64,000 nucleotides of DNA from Pseudoduganella danionis (GCF_009720775.1 NZ_WNKW01000002.1:310001-374000); one strand, 5' to 3'; positions 53,625 to 64,000 are shown, counted from the stretch's first letter. Notes: generated by a model from the sequence alone, not told the origin. Translations and numbers: made by a program.

Positions 53625-55619
53625 ATGACTTCTACGCTCCCAACCACTCAAATGGCTAACGCGATTCGCGCGCTGGCAATGGACGCCGTCCAGAAGGCCA
53701 ATTCCGGCCACCCAGGTATGCCTATGGGCATGGCCGAAATCGCGGTAGCGCTGTGGAGTGGCCATTACAGCCACAACCCGGCCAACCCGAAATGGGTCAA
53801 CCGCGACCGCTTCCTGCTGTCCAATGGCCACGGCTCCATGCTGCACTACGCGCTGCTGCACCTGAGCGGCTACGCGGTGAGCATGGATGACATCAAGGCT
53901 TTCCGCCAGATGCATTCAAAAACCCCGGGCCACCCGGAAGTGGACATCACCCCGGGCGTGGAAACCACCACCGGCCCGCTGGGTCAGGGTATCGCCAACG
54001 CCGTCGGTATGGCACTGGCCGAATACCTGCTGGCTAGCGAATTCAACAAGCCAGGTTTCGACGTGGTCGACCACTACACCTACGCTTTCCTCGGCGATGG
54101 CTGCCTGATGGAAGGTATTTCGCACGAAGTGTGCGCGCTGGCCGGCACGCTGGGCCTGAAAAAACTGATCGCCCTGTACGACGACAACGGCATTTCCATC
54201 GACGGTAAAGTAGAAGGCTGGTTCACCGACGATACCCCGGCCCGTTTCGAAGCCTATGGCTGGAACGTGATCCGCGCGGTCGACGGCCACGATGTGGCAG
54301 CCGTATCGGCCGCCATCGCTGCCGCCAAGACGGCCGACAAGCCGACCCTGATCTGCTGCAAGACCGTGATCGGCAAAGGTTCGCCGAATCTGCAAGGCGG
54401 CGACAAAGTGCACGGCGCTGCACTGGGCGACAAAGAAGTGGCTGCTGTCCGCGAATACATCGGCTGGAGCGCTGCTCCGTTCGAAATCCCTGCCGACGTG
54501 TACGGCGCATGGGATGCCAAGGCGGCCGGCGCTGCGCGCGAAGCGGCATGGACCGAACTGTTCAACAAGTACGCTGCCCAGTTCCCGGCTGAAGCGGCTG
54601 AACTGAGCCGCCGTATGGCCGGCGACCTGCCAGCCGCCTTCGACGGCGCACTGGCAGCCGGTATCGCTAGCTGCATCGAGAAGAAAGAAAACATCGCGAC
54701 CCGTAAAGCCAGCCAGAACGCAATTCAGGCACTGGCCCCTGTGCTGCCGGAATTCCTCGGCGGTTCGGCCGACCTGACCGGTTCCAACCTGACCAACTGG
54801 AAAGAGTGCGTTGCTGTGCGTTCCGGTAAGCCGGGCAACCACATCAACTACGGCGTGCGCGAATTCGGTATGGCTGCCATCATGAATGGCGTGGCCCTGC
54901 ATGGCGGCTACATTCCATTCGGCGCCACCTTCCTGACCTTCTCCGACTACAGCCGCAACGCGCTGCGTATGGCTGCGCTGATGAAACAGCGTTCGCTGTT
55001 CGTGTTCACCCACGACTCCATCGGTCTGGGCGAAGACGGTCCGACCCACCAGTCGGTCGAGCATATTTCGTCGATGCGTCTGATTCCTCAGCTGGACAAC
55101 TGGCGTCCATGCGACACCGTCGAGTCGATGGTGGCATGGGGCGAAGCGGTCAAGCGTAAGAACGGCCCATCGACCCTGATCTTCTCGCGTCAGAACCTGC
55201 CATACCAGGAGCGCAGCAGCCAGCAAGTGGCCGATATCGCCCGTGGTGGTTACGTACTGAGCGACGCGGCCGATGCCAAAGTGGTGCTGATCGCCACCGG
55301 CTCGGAAGTGGAACTGGCTGTTGCTGCCGCCGCAGCACTGGCCGCTGAAGGCATCGCCAGCCGCGTGGTGTCCATGCCTTCGACCGATGTATTTGACCGT
55401 CAGGATGCCGCTTACAAGGCCGGCGTACTGGGTAAAGGCCTGCCACGCGTGGCGATCGAAGCCGGCGTGACCGATTTCTGGTACAAGTACGTTGGTCTGG
55501 AAGGCGCTGTAGTCGGCATCGATACCTTCGGTGAATCGGCTCCGGCAGGCGTGCTGTTCAAGCACTTCGGCTTCACGGTGGAAAACGTCGTGGCCAAAGC
55601 CAAATCTGTCATTGCATAA
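53625..55619 (+). CDS. tkt: Transketolase
   Basis: This 664-residue thiamine-diphosphate enzyme of the pentose phosphate pathway/Calvin cycle has the N-terminal ThDP site [35 protein letters not shown] binds the pyrophosphate and metal, and the C-terminal domain shows [13 protein letters not shown] and the catalytic segment [15 protein letters not shown]. Length is usual. It is directly upstream of gap (63 bases), so carbon metabolism genes are linked here. The codon choice is optimised as for high expression. Confidence 0.97.
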   Translation: MTSTLPTTQMANAIRALAMDAVQKANSGHPGMPMGMAEIAVALWSGHYSHNPANPKWVNRDRFLLSNGHGSMLHYALLHLSGYAVSMDDIKAFRQMHSKTPGHPEVDITPGVETTTGPLGQGIANAVGMALAEYLLASEFNKPGFDVVDHYTYAFLGDGCLMEGISHEVCALAGTLGLKKLIALYDDNGISIDGKVEGWFTDDTPARFEAYGWNVIRAVDGHDVAAVSAAIAAAKTADKPTLICCKTVIGKGSPNLQGGDKVHGAALGDKEVAAVREYIGWSAAPFEIPADVYGAWDAKAAGAAREAAWTELFNKYAAQFPAEAAELSRRMAGDLPAAFDGALAAGIASCIEKKENIATRKASQNAIQALAPVLPEFLGGSADLTGSNLTNWKECVAVRSGKPGNHINYGVREFGMAAIMNGVALHGGYIPFGATFLTFSDYSRNALRMAALMKQRSLFVFTHDSIGLGEDGPTHQSVEHISSMRLIPQLDNWRPCDTVESMVAWGEAVKRKNGPSTLIFSRQNLPYQERSSQQVADIARGGYVLSDAADAKVVLIATGSEVELAVAAAAALAAEGIASRVVSMPSTDVFDRQDAAYKAGVLGKGLPRVAIEAGVTDFWYKYVGLEGAVVGIDTFGESAPAGVLFKHFGFTVENVVAKAKSVIA

Positions 55620-55682
55620 GTATTGCGTTAAGGTTCAACCTCTAGCAGTTGCATCACCTATTTTTCTACTCAGGAGCATAGT

Positions 55683-56693
<1,011 letters not shown>

Positions 56694-56735
56694 TCAGCCA
56701 GCGCTGCGCCGCGTGCGCAGCATGACTGACGCCAG

Positions 56736-56764
56736 GGCAGACCGCGAGGTCTGCCTTTTTTTTT
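56736..56764 (+). terminator. Terminator after gap
   Basis: GGCAGACC (56736-56743) and GGTCTGCC (56748-56755) pair perfectly around a GCGA loop and run into nine T residues. Confidence 0.95.
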
Positions 56765-56788
56765 CGCCGGTGCTGACTGGACGGCACT

Positions 56789-57385
56789 TCAGTCTATATC
56801 TTCGAGCAGGTCGACACTGCGGCGGTTTTTGGGCAGGCGTCGTTCCAGCACTGTAGTGGATTGGTAATCGACGTGCTCGATCAGGGTGACGGCAGCTTTT
56901 AATGCCTGATTCATGGCCTGCGCTGCTGCGCTGAGTGCGGCGGCCGGGCCACGGGGCTGGTTCTGATCCTGTCCTGTTTGCAGCCTGCGCAGACGGGCAG
57001 CATTGATCCAGTTACCTTCCTGTGGCAGGTGTAGCCACAAATCGCGCCAGGCATTACGGCCTTCGCCAGCAATAGATAGCACCATGGCGCGTGGGGAGAC
57101 AGCATGCTGGTTGTAGATAAGTTGATCGCCATGAACCCGCGCATAATAGTGGCGCCCCTTATGGCTCATACGAAGTTCAGTTCCCGCAGGTAGAAAGAGC
57201 TGCTTCCACTGATACCCGCAGTGGGGCTGGTCTGCTGCTGGCTGGCGTGCTATCCATTCCGTGATAGCCGTGCCTATAGCATCGGCTAGGGGCAGCGGCG
57301 AGTCTGTGCAACTGAGAAAGTGCCTAAGCTCGCGTAGGGCGTCCGCAGGCAAAATGCCGGGAAAAGTATGCTGTCTCGTTTCCAT
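56789..57385 (-). CDS. Unknown protein with RAMA-like C-terminal domain
   Basis: I do not know the function of this 198-residue protein. The N-terminal half is helical (ILPADALRELRHFLSCTDSP). The middle, LFLPAGTELRMSHKGRHYYA...GDQLIYNQHAVSPRAMVLSIAG...RNAWRDLWL, follows the layout of the RAMA domain found with restriction-modification and chromatin-type proteins (G..L......A.V..D..I.Y.....SP......G...N.W..W). The end is a helical, basic tail (RRLPKNRRSVDLLED). The start codon at 57385 lies inside an array of CGAGACA repeats, which strongly suggests control by a DNA-binding protein. An alternative ATG at 57451 would place most of the array inside the gene. Confidence 0.6.
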   Translation of the reverse strand: METRQHTFPGILPADALRELRHFLSCTDSPLPLADAIGTAITEWIARQPAADQPHCGYQWKQLFLPAGTELRMSHKGRHYYARVHGDQLIYNQHAVSPRAMVLSIAGEGRNAWRDLWLHLPQEGNWINAARLRRLQTGQDQNQPRGPAAALSAAAQAMNQALKAAVTLIEHVDYQSTTVLERRLPKNRRSVDLLEDID

Positions 57386-57479
57386 GTCTCGTCCTGTCTC
57401 GTTTTGTCTCGTCTTGTCTCTGTTAGACCGGCGTTGATCCGACGAGTTCAAACGAGACAGAACGAGACAAAACGAGACA
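57372..57479. repeat. Phased heptamer array TGTCTCG/CGAGACA over a gene start
   Basis: TGTCTCG occurs at 57372, 57385, 57395 and 57405, with a variant TGTCTCT at 57415. The reverse complement CGAGACA occurs at 57453, 57463 and 57473, with a decayed CGAGTTC at 57443. Within each group the spacing is 10 bases (one helix turn), except 13 between the first two. The two groups are in opposite orientation, about 20 bases apart. The pattern covers the region from before the start to codon 5 of the unknown gene below, and fits an operator for a protein that binds in rows along one face of the DNA. Confidence 0.9.
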
Positions 57480-57542
57480 TCCCAAAGCGACAGAATGCCT
57501 TACGCATGGTTGTCGTGCACCGCCACCCTGCGTAGCCGGCAA

Positions 57543-60497
57543 CTAGAGCGTGACGCGCAGACCCAGATAGTAGCGTCGGCCGATGGCGTCGTAGGTCGAG
57601 CTATCGGTTTCCGTGCCGGGCTGGTTGCCGGGCAGGCCCGTGATGATGGGCGGCGCCTTGGTGTTGAAAATATTGTCCATGCCCAGATACAGTTGCACGG
57701 CTTTGCGCAGATCGTAGGTGAGTTGGACATCGTGGTAGGTGCGCGAACCTACGCCCACCGTGCCGGGTGCGATGTTCAGGCTTTTGAGGAACTGGTCGTC
57801 GAGCGAAACGGGACCGTTGTAGGTGGTGACCCAGTTGACGCCTAGCTGTTTCCATTTATAGGCCAGATTCAGGCCCGCGCGGTTGCGCGGCGCATTGGTA
57901 TTGCTGGCCGTGACTTCACCCACGTCGGAGTTCTCCGGCGCCTCCGGCGTAGCCTTCTGCCATAGCTGGCGCAACCAGGTCCAGCTCAGTCGCGCGCTGA
58001 GGTCGCCCGGGCCCAGCTTGTCGGCCCACGAGGCGCTGACATCCACGCCTTCCGTGCCTAGCCCGCCGCTATTGGTCACGCTCAGATTGCTGTACTGGAT
58101 GGAGCCGGCGCTGAGGTTGCCAACCGATGCAGGGCGGCGCACGATGAAGCTGCAGAACACCGGGTTGTTGTGGTTGTAGCACTGGTCGAGTGCGTACTGG
58201 CGGTCGGTGGCGACGATGGCATCAGCGATCTTGATGAGGAAGTAGTCGGCCGTGAAAGTGAACTTGCGCAGCATGGGGATGCCGCGTGGCGTGACCACCA
58301 GCCCTACGGTGGTGGAGCGACCTTTTTCCGCCTTCAGATCGGGGTTGCCGCTGTTGTAGCCGCTGATGCCTTGCTGGTCGGCCTGATTCAGTGTGAACAC
58401 GCCGCCGTGCGCGGCCATGTTCGCTGCCACGCCCGGCGCATTGCGGCAGTTCAGCCCCAGCGCGCTGGTGTTGTTGATATTGATGCCTTCGCAGGGATCG
58501 ACCAGACCGTTGGGGAAGTCCTGGCTGGGCGCCGTGTATAGCTCGTTGATATTCGGTGCGCGGGTAGACTGGGCGCGCGTGCCGCGCAGTTTGAAGTCCG
58601 GCGTGATCTGCCATTCCAGACCCGCATTCCAGCTATTGGTGCTGCCCACGGTGGAGTAGTCGCCATGGCGGAACGTGCCGAGGAAGCTCAGTTCGCGCGC
58701 CCACGGCTTCTCTTTGAGCAGGGGCACACGCGTTTCGATAAAGGCTTCGCGCACGCTGAAGTTGCCATAGGTGGGCGGCAAGGCATTGCCGGCATTCTGG
58801 CCTGTCTGGGTGAGCGGATCGGGCACGGCGCTGGAATCCTCGTCGCGCCATTCCAGCCCGGCCGCAATGCCGATCGCGCCAGCGGGTAGGCCGCGCACTT
58901 CGCCTGTCACGCTGGCGCCGGCCAGTTTCTGCGTGATGGCGGTTTGCAGCGAGCCCGGCGCCGTGACGTATTTGAGCGCGGCCGGCGTGATGCTGTTGTA
59001 GCCGAACAGGCTGATGGGCACGCAGCCTTCGGCCACGGCCGAACTGTTGGCGCACACGGGTGTGCCGTCCGGTCCGGGGATGGCTTCGAGCGCATTGCGC
59101 AAGCTGGCCACATTCACCTGTCCCGTCGAGTTCTGCGCTTCCTTGGTTTTGCCGTAGGCGAGGTAGGCATCGTAGTTCCACTGGCCGAAGCTGCCCTTCA
59201 TGCCGGTGGCCAGGCGGAAGGTATCGCGCTCGACCACGGAATGGCGCGGACCGAATTCGCTCAGGCGGCGCGTGAAGAAGTAATCGGGCACGCCATCGCC
59301 ATCCGTATCGCTGATGCGCTCATACAGATACTGGGGGATCAGCGGATTGCGCACCAGCTTGCCGCTGATCATGGAGCCGGCCGGCACCTGCCCGGATGGC
59401 TTGTAGACCTGATCCGAGCCTAGCGGGAAGGGTTCGATATTGGTGGCCACTTTGGACGAGGCATAGGTGCCTTCGAAGAAAGCGCTGTGCTGGTCATTGA
59501 AGGCCCAGTTGCCATTGGTGGCGAACAGATAGCGCTCGACCGGCACGGCGATCAGGCGGTAGGCCGAGCGGTTGTAGCCGGTGGCGCCCGTGCCGCTGGC
59601 ATCGCTGCCGTTCTGGTTCCACGGAATGATCTGGTTGTTGGCGTCGTAAGTAAAGTCTTCCGTATCGCCGAAGAAATGCCCCTGTGGTGCATAGCCCGAA
59701 TAATTCGGGCGGCGCGCGACGAAAGCCAGTTCGGGATGGCCCTGAGTAATTGCCGAGGTCTGGTCGAGCGCCGTGGCGGCGCGGTCGCGGCTGTAGACAG
59801 CGCCCTGTTTGGAGTAGCCGAAGTGGCCCATCAGATTGCTCGCGCCATCGCTGCTGGTAAGGCCGAAGGTGAGCGCGAGTTTTTTCTTGAAGTCGTCGTG
59901 CTGGTCGCTGCGTCCCGTCTGCGCGTCGAGCAGCACGCCGTTGAAGTTTTTCTTGAGGATGATGTTGATCACGCCGGCCACGGCATCCGAGCCATAGGTG
60001 GCGGATGCGCCGCCCGTCAGCAGCTCCACCCGTTCGATGAAATCAGTGGGGATGGTGTTGAGGTCGACTGCGCTATCGCCGGGCACGCCGGAAACGAAGC
60101 GGCGCCCGTTGACCAATACCAGCGTGCGGCTATCGCCCATATTGCGCAGGTTGACGGTGGTCACGCCGCCGCCCGAGGTGAGGAAGTTGGAATTGCCGCG
60201 GCTCAGCGTCGGTGTGCCCATGGTGGGATTTTTTTGCAGCAAATCCTGCAAATTGGTGGCGCCCGAGGCGGCGATATCGGCCGAGCTCAGTATCTGCAAA
60301 GGCGAGGGCGAGGCAGCGGCCGGCGACGCAATGCGCGAACCGGTGATCACCACTTTCTGCAGGCTGTCGCTGCCTGGCGCTGTGGCCGGTTCGGGCGTCT
60401 GGGCTAGAGCGGCGCAGCCGGGCCAAGTGCTGGCAAGGCCGAGGCTGCCCAGGCAGAGCAGATACAGCGGACGGTGACGGAGAAATGGCTGGTTCAT
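57543..60497 (-). CDS. TonB-dependent outer membrane receptor
   Basis: This 984-residue receptor has a signal peptide (MNQPFLRHRPLYLLCLGSLG). The plug contains KVVITGSRIASPAAASP, NLQDLLQKNPTMG, TTVNLRNMGDSRTLVLVNGR and FIERVELLTGGASATYGSDA. The barrel ends YYLGLRVTL, a typical porin end. Its substrate is unknown. The start has a GGAG site. Codon use follows the general GC-rich pattern, unlike the receptor at 47051, so it is probably expressed less. No anti-sigma or sigma gene is adjacent. Downstream lie the phased repeat array and the unknown RAMA-like gene. Confidence 0.92.
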   Translation of the reverse strand: MNQPFLRHRPLYLLCLGSLGLASTWPGCAALAQTPEPATAPGSDSLQKVVITGSRIASPAAASPSPLQILSSADIAASGATNLQDLLQKNPTMGTPTLSRGNSNFLTSGGGVTTVNLRNMGDSRTLVLVNGRRFVSGVPGDSAVDLNTIPTDFIERVELLTGGASATYGSDAVAGVINIILKKNFNGVLLDAQTGRSDQHDDFKKKLALTFGLTSSDGASNLMGHFGYSKQGAVYSRDRAATALDQTSAITQGHPELAFVARRPNYSGYAPQGHFFGDTEDFTYDANNQIIPWNQNGSDASGTGATGYNRSAYRLIAVPVERYLFATNGNWAFNDQHSAFFEGTYASSKVATNIEPFPLGSDQVYKPSGQVPAGSMISGKLVRNPLIPQYLYERISDTDGDGVPDYFFTRRLSEFGPRHSVVERDTFRLATGMKGSFGQWNYDAYLAYGKTKEAQNSTGQVNVASLRNALEAIPGPDGTPVCANSSAVAEGCVPISLFGYNSITPAALKYVTAPGSLQTAITQKLAGASVTGEVRGLPAGAIGIAAGLEWRDEDSSAVPDPLTQTGQNAGNALPPTYGNFSVREAFIETRVPLLKEKPWARELSFLGTFRHGDYSTVGSTNSWNAGLEWQITPDFKLRGTRAQSTRAPNINELYTAPSQDFPNGLVDPCEGININNTSALGLNCRNAPGVAANMAAHGGVFTLNQADQQGISGYNSGNPDLKAEKGRSTTVGLVVTPRGIPMLRKFTFTADYFLIKIADAIVATDRQYALDQCYNHNNPVFCSFIVRRPASVGNLSAGSIQYSNLSVTNSGGLGTEGVDVSASWADKLGPGDLSARLSWTWLRQLWQKATPEAPENSDVGEVTASNTNAPRNRAGLNLAYKWKQLGVNWVTTYNGPVSLDDQFLKSLNIAPGTVGVGSRTYHDVQLTYDLRKAVQLYLGMDNIFNTKAPPIITGLPGNQPGTETDSSTYDAIGRRYYLGLRVTL

Positions 60498-60621
60498 ACG
60501 CGGACTCCTGTAAGTGGCGAGGTGAGGGCTGCAGCGCTTGATCGCTAATAGACCGGACCGTAAGCCGAGGAGTTCCGTAAAAACTTGAATTTTTTGCAGC
60601 AGGGGGCGGCGTGCAGGGACG

Positions 60622-60650
60622 AAAAAAAACCGGGCTCAAGTCCCGGTTTT
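60622..60650 (-). terminator. Terminator after the Cache protein gene
   Basis: AAAACCGGG (60626-60634) and CCCGGTTTT (60642-60650) pair perfectly, and on the minus strand a run of eight T residues results. Confidence 0.85.
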
Positions 60651-60673
60651 TTTGGAGGCAGGGCGGGCAGCGC

Positions 60674-61135
60674 TTATTTGTAGACGCCCGAACCGACCAG
60701 CACGTCGTCGACTTTTTCGATATAGCCGGATTTGCTTTCGACCGATTTGGTCACCGGGTTAGGCCATTTGAAATCGACCCAGCCTTTGCCCTTGGATTTG
60801 GCCAGATCGACCATTTCCTTGATCATCAGCTTGCCTTCGTTATCCTTCATGCCGATCAGCGGCTTGCCGACCATCTTGGGATTGTTGCCGTGCGCAACAG
60901 CCACGCCATTCATGTCGTACACATAGATGTACAGGTCGCGGTCGTGGAAAGTGGTGTTGGCCGGGTCGGAGATGGCGGCAAAAGCTTTTTCCTTGCCTTC
61001 GGACTTGATCAAGGACACGGCTTTTTTCACCATGGCCACGGCTTCGTCGGGGCTAGCTTTGTCGCCAGCGTAGCTGGATACGGACGTGGCTAGCAGGCTG
61101 ATACCTAGCGCCGTAGCGCGTAATAATGCTTTCAT
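60674..61135 (-). CDS. Exported single Cache-domain protein
   Basis: This 153-residue protein has a signal peptide (MKALLRATALGISLLATSVSSYA) and a single Cache domain (AVAMVKKAVSLIKSEGKEKAF, RDLYIYVYDMNGVAVAHGNNPKMVGK, GWVDFKWPNPVTKSVESKSG). It has no membrane anchor or output domain, so it is a soluble periplasmic binding protein of the sCache type. It may pass a signal to a receptor; the ligand is unknown. The ATG at 61135 has a GGAG site and starts the signal peptide. A terminator follows, so it is a single-gene unit. Confidence 0.88.
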   Translation of the reverse strand: MKALLRATALGISLLATSVSSYAGDKASPDEAVAMVKKAVSLIKSEGKEKAFAAISDPANTTFHDRDLYIYVYDMNGVAVAHGNNPKMVGKPLIGMKDNEGKLMIKEMVDLAKSKGKGWVDFKWPNPVTKSVESKSGYIEKVDDVLVGSGVYK

Positions 61136-61265
61136 GTGGTTTCTCCTCATTTTATGGTTGTGCAGAGGCGAGCGGCAGCGCTGCTGTCTCACGCCTGCAG
61201 TGCGAACCAGTGTAGACCAACTCTCATCATTGTGCTAAGAAGAAAGTTGTGAGGTAGCAACATTT

Positions 61266-64000
61266 CTACATAAATATTTCTTGCCACAAGGCGGTGACCT
61301 GTGCCGCATGGTGCGCCACCAGCGCCGGTTCCACCCGGGCCAGATCCTGGCCCTGCAGACGTAGCTGGTGCTGCAGTTTACGTAACTGGCGGTATGCATC
61401 ACCCACCTGGCTGGCTCTTTCGGTCGAGATCAGCCCCAGTTCACCGAACATGCGCAGCAGGGCGATATTGCCGGCATTGGCCGTTAGCTGCGGATAGCGT
61501 GCCGCATGCTGCAGCACCATGAACTGGACGATGAATTCGATGTCTATCATGCCGCCCGGGTCCTGTTTCAGATCGAACAGGGCGCTGTGGTTGGGCTTGG
61601 CGTCCATCATGCGTTTGCGCATGGCGATGACTTCCTGCTTGAGCGGGCCGTCGGCCGGGCGTTCCTTGCGCAGTACGGCTTCGCGGATGGCATCGAAGCG
61701 CTGGCCTATGGCCGTATCGCCGGCGCAGAAGCGGGCCCGCGTCAGGGCCTGATGTTCCCATGCCCAGGCCGAACTGCTCTGGTATTTCTCGAAGGCCGAC
61801 ACGCTCGATACCAGCATGCCGCTGGCGCCGTCCGGGCGCAGCGCCGTATCGATATCGAACAGGATGCCGGCCGAAGTATGGGTGGTCATCCAGGTGATGA
61901 AGCGCTGCGCCAGCTTGGCATACTGGGCCGGTGCTTCCTGATCGGTATCGTCGTACAGGAAGATCACGTCGAGGTCGGACACATAGCCGAGTTCCTTGCC
62001 GCCCAGTTTGCCGTAAGCGATCACGGCAAACTGCGGCACGGCGCGGTGGCGCGTAGCGATGGTCTGCCAGATCGCGTTGATGGCGGCGGCCACGATGGTG
62101 TCGGCCAGTGCCGACAGGTGGTCGGCCAGTTTTTCCACTGTCAGGTCGCCGGCCAGATCCTGCGCGAGCAGGTGGAATAGCTGGGCGTGATGGGTTTCGC
62201 GCAGGATGTCCATCTGGCGTTCCGTGTCGCCAGGGTCGGCCGCGAGCTGGCGCTGCAGGTCGGCCGCCACTTCGGCTGCATCGAATTCCGTGGTGCGCAG
62301 GCGGCCATCGAGCAGCTCGTCCAGCAGTATCGGGTGCTGGCTGAGGAATTTCGCGGCCCAGCCGCTTGCATGCATCATGCCGATCACGCGTGCCAGTGTG
62401 TGCGGGTATTCCGTCAGCAGCGACAGATAGGCCGAGCGGCGCGCAATGGTTTCAAGGAAGTCCAGCAGCCGGCCCAGCGTGGCTTGCTGGCTGCCACCGC
62501 TGGTCTCGCACGAGCACTGGATGATCAGCGGCAGGGCCAGATTGACCAATCCCAGCAGGCGGTCGCGGCTGGCTTCCGGCAGCGATTGCAAACGCGGTGC
62601 CTGCCAGGTGCCGATCAGGCGCTGGGCGGCGCCGGCCGCATCATCGAAGCCCAGCGCGGCAAAGCGCGCCACCATCGCTTCGCGGTTATCGGGATCGGCG
62701 CAGGCGTCGGATACCTGCGGGTTGATCGCATGTTCGGCTTCGCCGCCACTACTGCTGCTCGGGCTGTTGCTCTTGTCGGAGAACATTTCGTCGAACTGGC
62801 CCGCGACGAACTGGCGGTGCGCTTCGAGTTGGCTGAGCAGGGTGGCCGTGTCGTCCAGCCCCATCATCTGCGCCACCAGCAGGCGGTCAGCCTCGTTGGC
62901 GGGCAGGGTGTGGGTCTGGGCATCGTCCAGATACTGCAGACGGTGCTCCAGATTGCGCAGGAAGGTATAGGAGGCCAGCAACTGGTAGACGATGGCGTGG
63001 CTGAGCAGCCCTTTTTCCGCGATGATACGCAGCGTGGTGCGGGTCGAGCGGTCGCGCAGCGCGGCATCGCGGCCGCCGCGGATAAGCTGGAACACCTGGG
63101 CCAGAAACTCGATTTCGCGGATGCCGCCGCGGCCCAGCTTGACGTTGTTGCTGCGGTCCGGATGCAAGCGCTCCTGGCGGTTCACTTCAGCGCGGATCTG
63201 GGCGTGCATATTGCGAATCGCATCGATCACGCCGAAGTCCAGATAGCGGCGGAACACGAAAGGCCGCACGATGGCTTCCAGCGCGGCGATATCTTCCTGC
63301 GTACCCGTCACGGCACGCGCCTTGACCCAGGCATAGCGCTCCCACTCGCGCCCCTGCACGATCAGATATTGTTCCACCATATTCAGGCTGCAGGCCAGCG
63401 GGCCGGAATTGCCGTTGGGGCGCAGCGCCATGTCGACCCGGAAGGTAAAGCCGTCTTCGGTGATTTCGGCCAGCGCCGCGATCAGGCGCTTGCCCAGACG
63501 GATAAAGAATTCATGGTTGGATAGGCTGCGCTGGCCGCTTTCGCTGGTGACGGTATCGCCATCTTCGGGATAGACGAAAATCAGATCGATATCGGACGAC
63601 ACATTGAGCTCACCGCCCCCCTGTTTGCCCATGCCGAGTACCATCAGTTGCTGCGGGCGGCCCGAATCGCGCCCGGTCGGCATGCCGTGTGCGGCCACCA
63701 GTTCGGCCATCAGCTCGTCCACGTGGCGGGCAATGGCGAAATCGGCAAAGCGTGTCATGGCCGTCACCACTTCGTTCAGATTGGCCAGACCGGCCAGATC
63801 GCGCCGGATCAGACCATTCACCAGCAGGTTGCGCAGGCGGCGCATGGCGCGTCCGAGCGGCAGCGGCGGTGCGCCTGCCTGGGCCTCGGCTTCGCGCTGC
63901 AGATAGGCGGCCAGATCGATCTGGTCCAGTGCGACTTCGGCGGCGGCGTCGGACTGGGCCGCGCGCGTGGGGGCGGCAGCCAGCCAGCGCTGGTAGAAAC
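61266..64000 (-). CDS. glnE: Bifunctional glutamine synthetase adenylyltransferase/deadenylylase, 3' part
   Basis: GlnE adenylylates and deadenylylates glutamine synthetase. The frame is open to the window end, so the gene begins outside it; an in-frame ATG at 63845 is internal. About 911 residues are visible. Two nucleotidyltransferase domains are seen: the deadenylylation domain with LMVLGMGKQGGGELNVSSDI and DLIFVYPEDG, and the adenylylation domain with VIAYGKLGGKELGYVSDLDV and IFLYDDTD, each with the G-G/S-D-x-D metal motif. The end has the four-helix PII-contact segment (DLKQDPGGMIDIEFIVQFMV). Its substrate GlnA is encoded 22 kb away in the same window. Confidence 0.95.
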   Translation of the reverse strand, partial: FYQRWLAAAPTRAAQSDAAAEVALDQIDLAAYLQREAEAQAGAPPLPLGRAMRRLRNLLVNGLIRRDLAGLANLNEVVTAMTRFADFAIARHVDELMAELVAAHGMPTGRDSGRPQQLMVLGMGKQGGGELNVSSDIDLIFVYPEDGDTVTSESGQRSLSNHEFFIRLGKRLIAALAEITEDGFTFRVDMALRPNGNSGPLACSLNMVEQYLIVQGREWERYAWVKARAVTGTQEDIAALEAIVRPFVFRRYLDFGVIDAIRNMHAQIRAEVNRQERLHPDRSNNVKLGRGGIREIEFLAQVFQLIRGGRDAALRDRSTRTTLRIIAEKGLLSHAIVYQLLASYTFLRNLEHRLQYLDDAQTHTLPANEADRLLVAQMMGLDDTATLLSQLEAHRQFVAGQFDEMFSDKSNSPSSSSGGEAEHAINPQVSDACADPDNREAMVARFAALGFDDAAGAAQRLIGTWQAPRLQSLPEASRDRLLGLVNLALPLIIQCSCETSGGSQQATLGRLLDFLETIARRSAYLSLLTEYPHTLARVIGMMHASGWAAKFLSQHPILLDELLDGRLRTTEFDAAEVAADLQRQLAADPGDTERQMDILRETHHAQLFHLLAQDLAGDLTVEKLADHLSALADTIVAAAINAIWQTIATRHRAVPQFAVIAYGKLGGKELGYVSDLDVIFLYDDTDQEAPAQYAKLAQRFITWMTTHTSAGILFDIDTALRPDGASGMLVSSVSAFEKYQSSSAWAWEHQALTRARFCAGDTAIGQRFDAIREAVLRKERPADGPLKQEVIAMRKRMMDAKPNHSALFDLKQDPGGMIDIEFIVQFMVLQHAARYPQLTANAGNIALLRMFGELGLISTERASQVGDAYRQLRKLQHQLRLQGQDLARVEPALVAHHAAQVTALWQEIFM

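Noticed and set aside
53916-55565. 549-codon open frame opposite tkt
   Set aside because: It is antisense to transketolase with no recognisable domain.
57372-57479. CRISPR array
   Set aside because: The repeats are 7 bases long with 3-base gaps and two orientations; no CRISPR repeat or cas gene exists in the window.

Overview
The window reads as a contiguous piece of a betaproteobacterial chromosome, most likely Oxalobacteraceae (Massilia/Duganella/Janthinobacterium-like). This is inferred from gene content and gene order, not from a search. The clues are an rplU-rpmA-obgE-proB block with ispB divergent, glnA-DUF4124-glnL-glnG, polyhydroxyalkanoate genes, PEP-CTERM and HAF-repeat surface proteins, and two large SusC/OMP-like TonB receptors. 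Most genes are GC-rich. A few highly expressed genes (rplU, rpmA, glnA, tkt, gap and one TonB receptor) use visibly different, optimised codons. The window opens inside polB and closes inside glnE; both are cut by the window edge.

Layout. 1-7.2 kb: 3' end of DNA polymerase II, an Aer-like chemoreceptor, a hybrid kinase/LuxR regulator pair, a PEP-CTERM protein and a membrane protein. 7.2-12.2 kb: an AT-richer accessory stretch with a winged-helix regulator, a secreted protein of unknown function, a DUF4214/VCBS lipoprotein, a 54-residue small ORF and what looks like the broken N-terminus of a tyrosine recombinase, abutting a tRNA-Pro(CGG) gene. 12.4-19.2 kb: arsC, ispB, rplU-rpmA-obgE-proB, and a divergent NDH-2-like/Rrf2 pair with two matching operators. 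19.2-27.7 kb: HAF-repeat protein, rsxB-nth, phaZ, fdxA-fpr, PHA granule protein, ACBP, HU, an anti-sigma-like protein and FKBP. 27.8-37.6 kb: a translationally coupled YVTN / deacetylase / sterol-desaturase / EI24 operon, a CinA-N protein, a giant class A PBP and a TAXI binding protein. 37.6-45.8 kb: rhodanese, the nitrogen regulon (glnA with an evident sigma-54 promoter and NtrC sites, DUF4124, glnL, glnG), corA and a FAD protein. 45.8-50 kb: 1.2 kb without a gene, then a highly expressed TonB receptor. 50-56.7 kb: two tandem aspartyl/asparaginyl beta-hydroxylases, rsmE, tkt and gap. 56.8-64 kb: an unknown protein with a striking phased repeat array over its start, a second TonB receptor, a Cache protein and glnE.

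Connections. NtrB/NtrC (glnL/glnG) should drive glnA through the three NtrC-like palindromes and sigma-54 promoter seen upstream of it, and GlnE at the window end would adenylylate the same glutamine synthetase, whose target Tyr motif is present. PhaZ and the granule protein belong to PHA storage. The Fe-S proteins RsxB, Nth, FdxA and Fpr cluster within 5 kb, close to an Rrf2 regulator that has cysteines able to bind an Fe-S cluster.

The strongest candidates for something undescribed are (1) the array of eight to nine TGTCTCG/CGAGACA heptamers, mostly at 10-bp spacing, at 57372-57479, over the start of an unknown gene; (2) the decayed integrase plus small ORF beside tRNA-Pro; and (3) the coupled envelope operon whose deacetylase has a changed metal motif.
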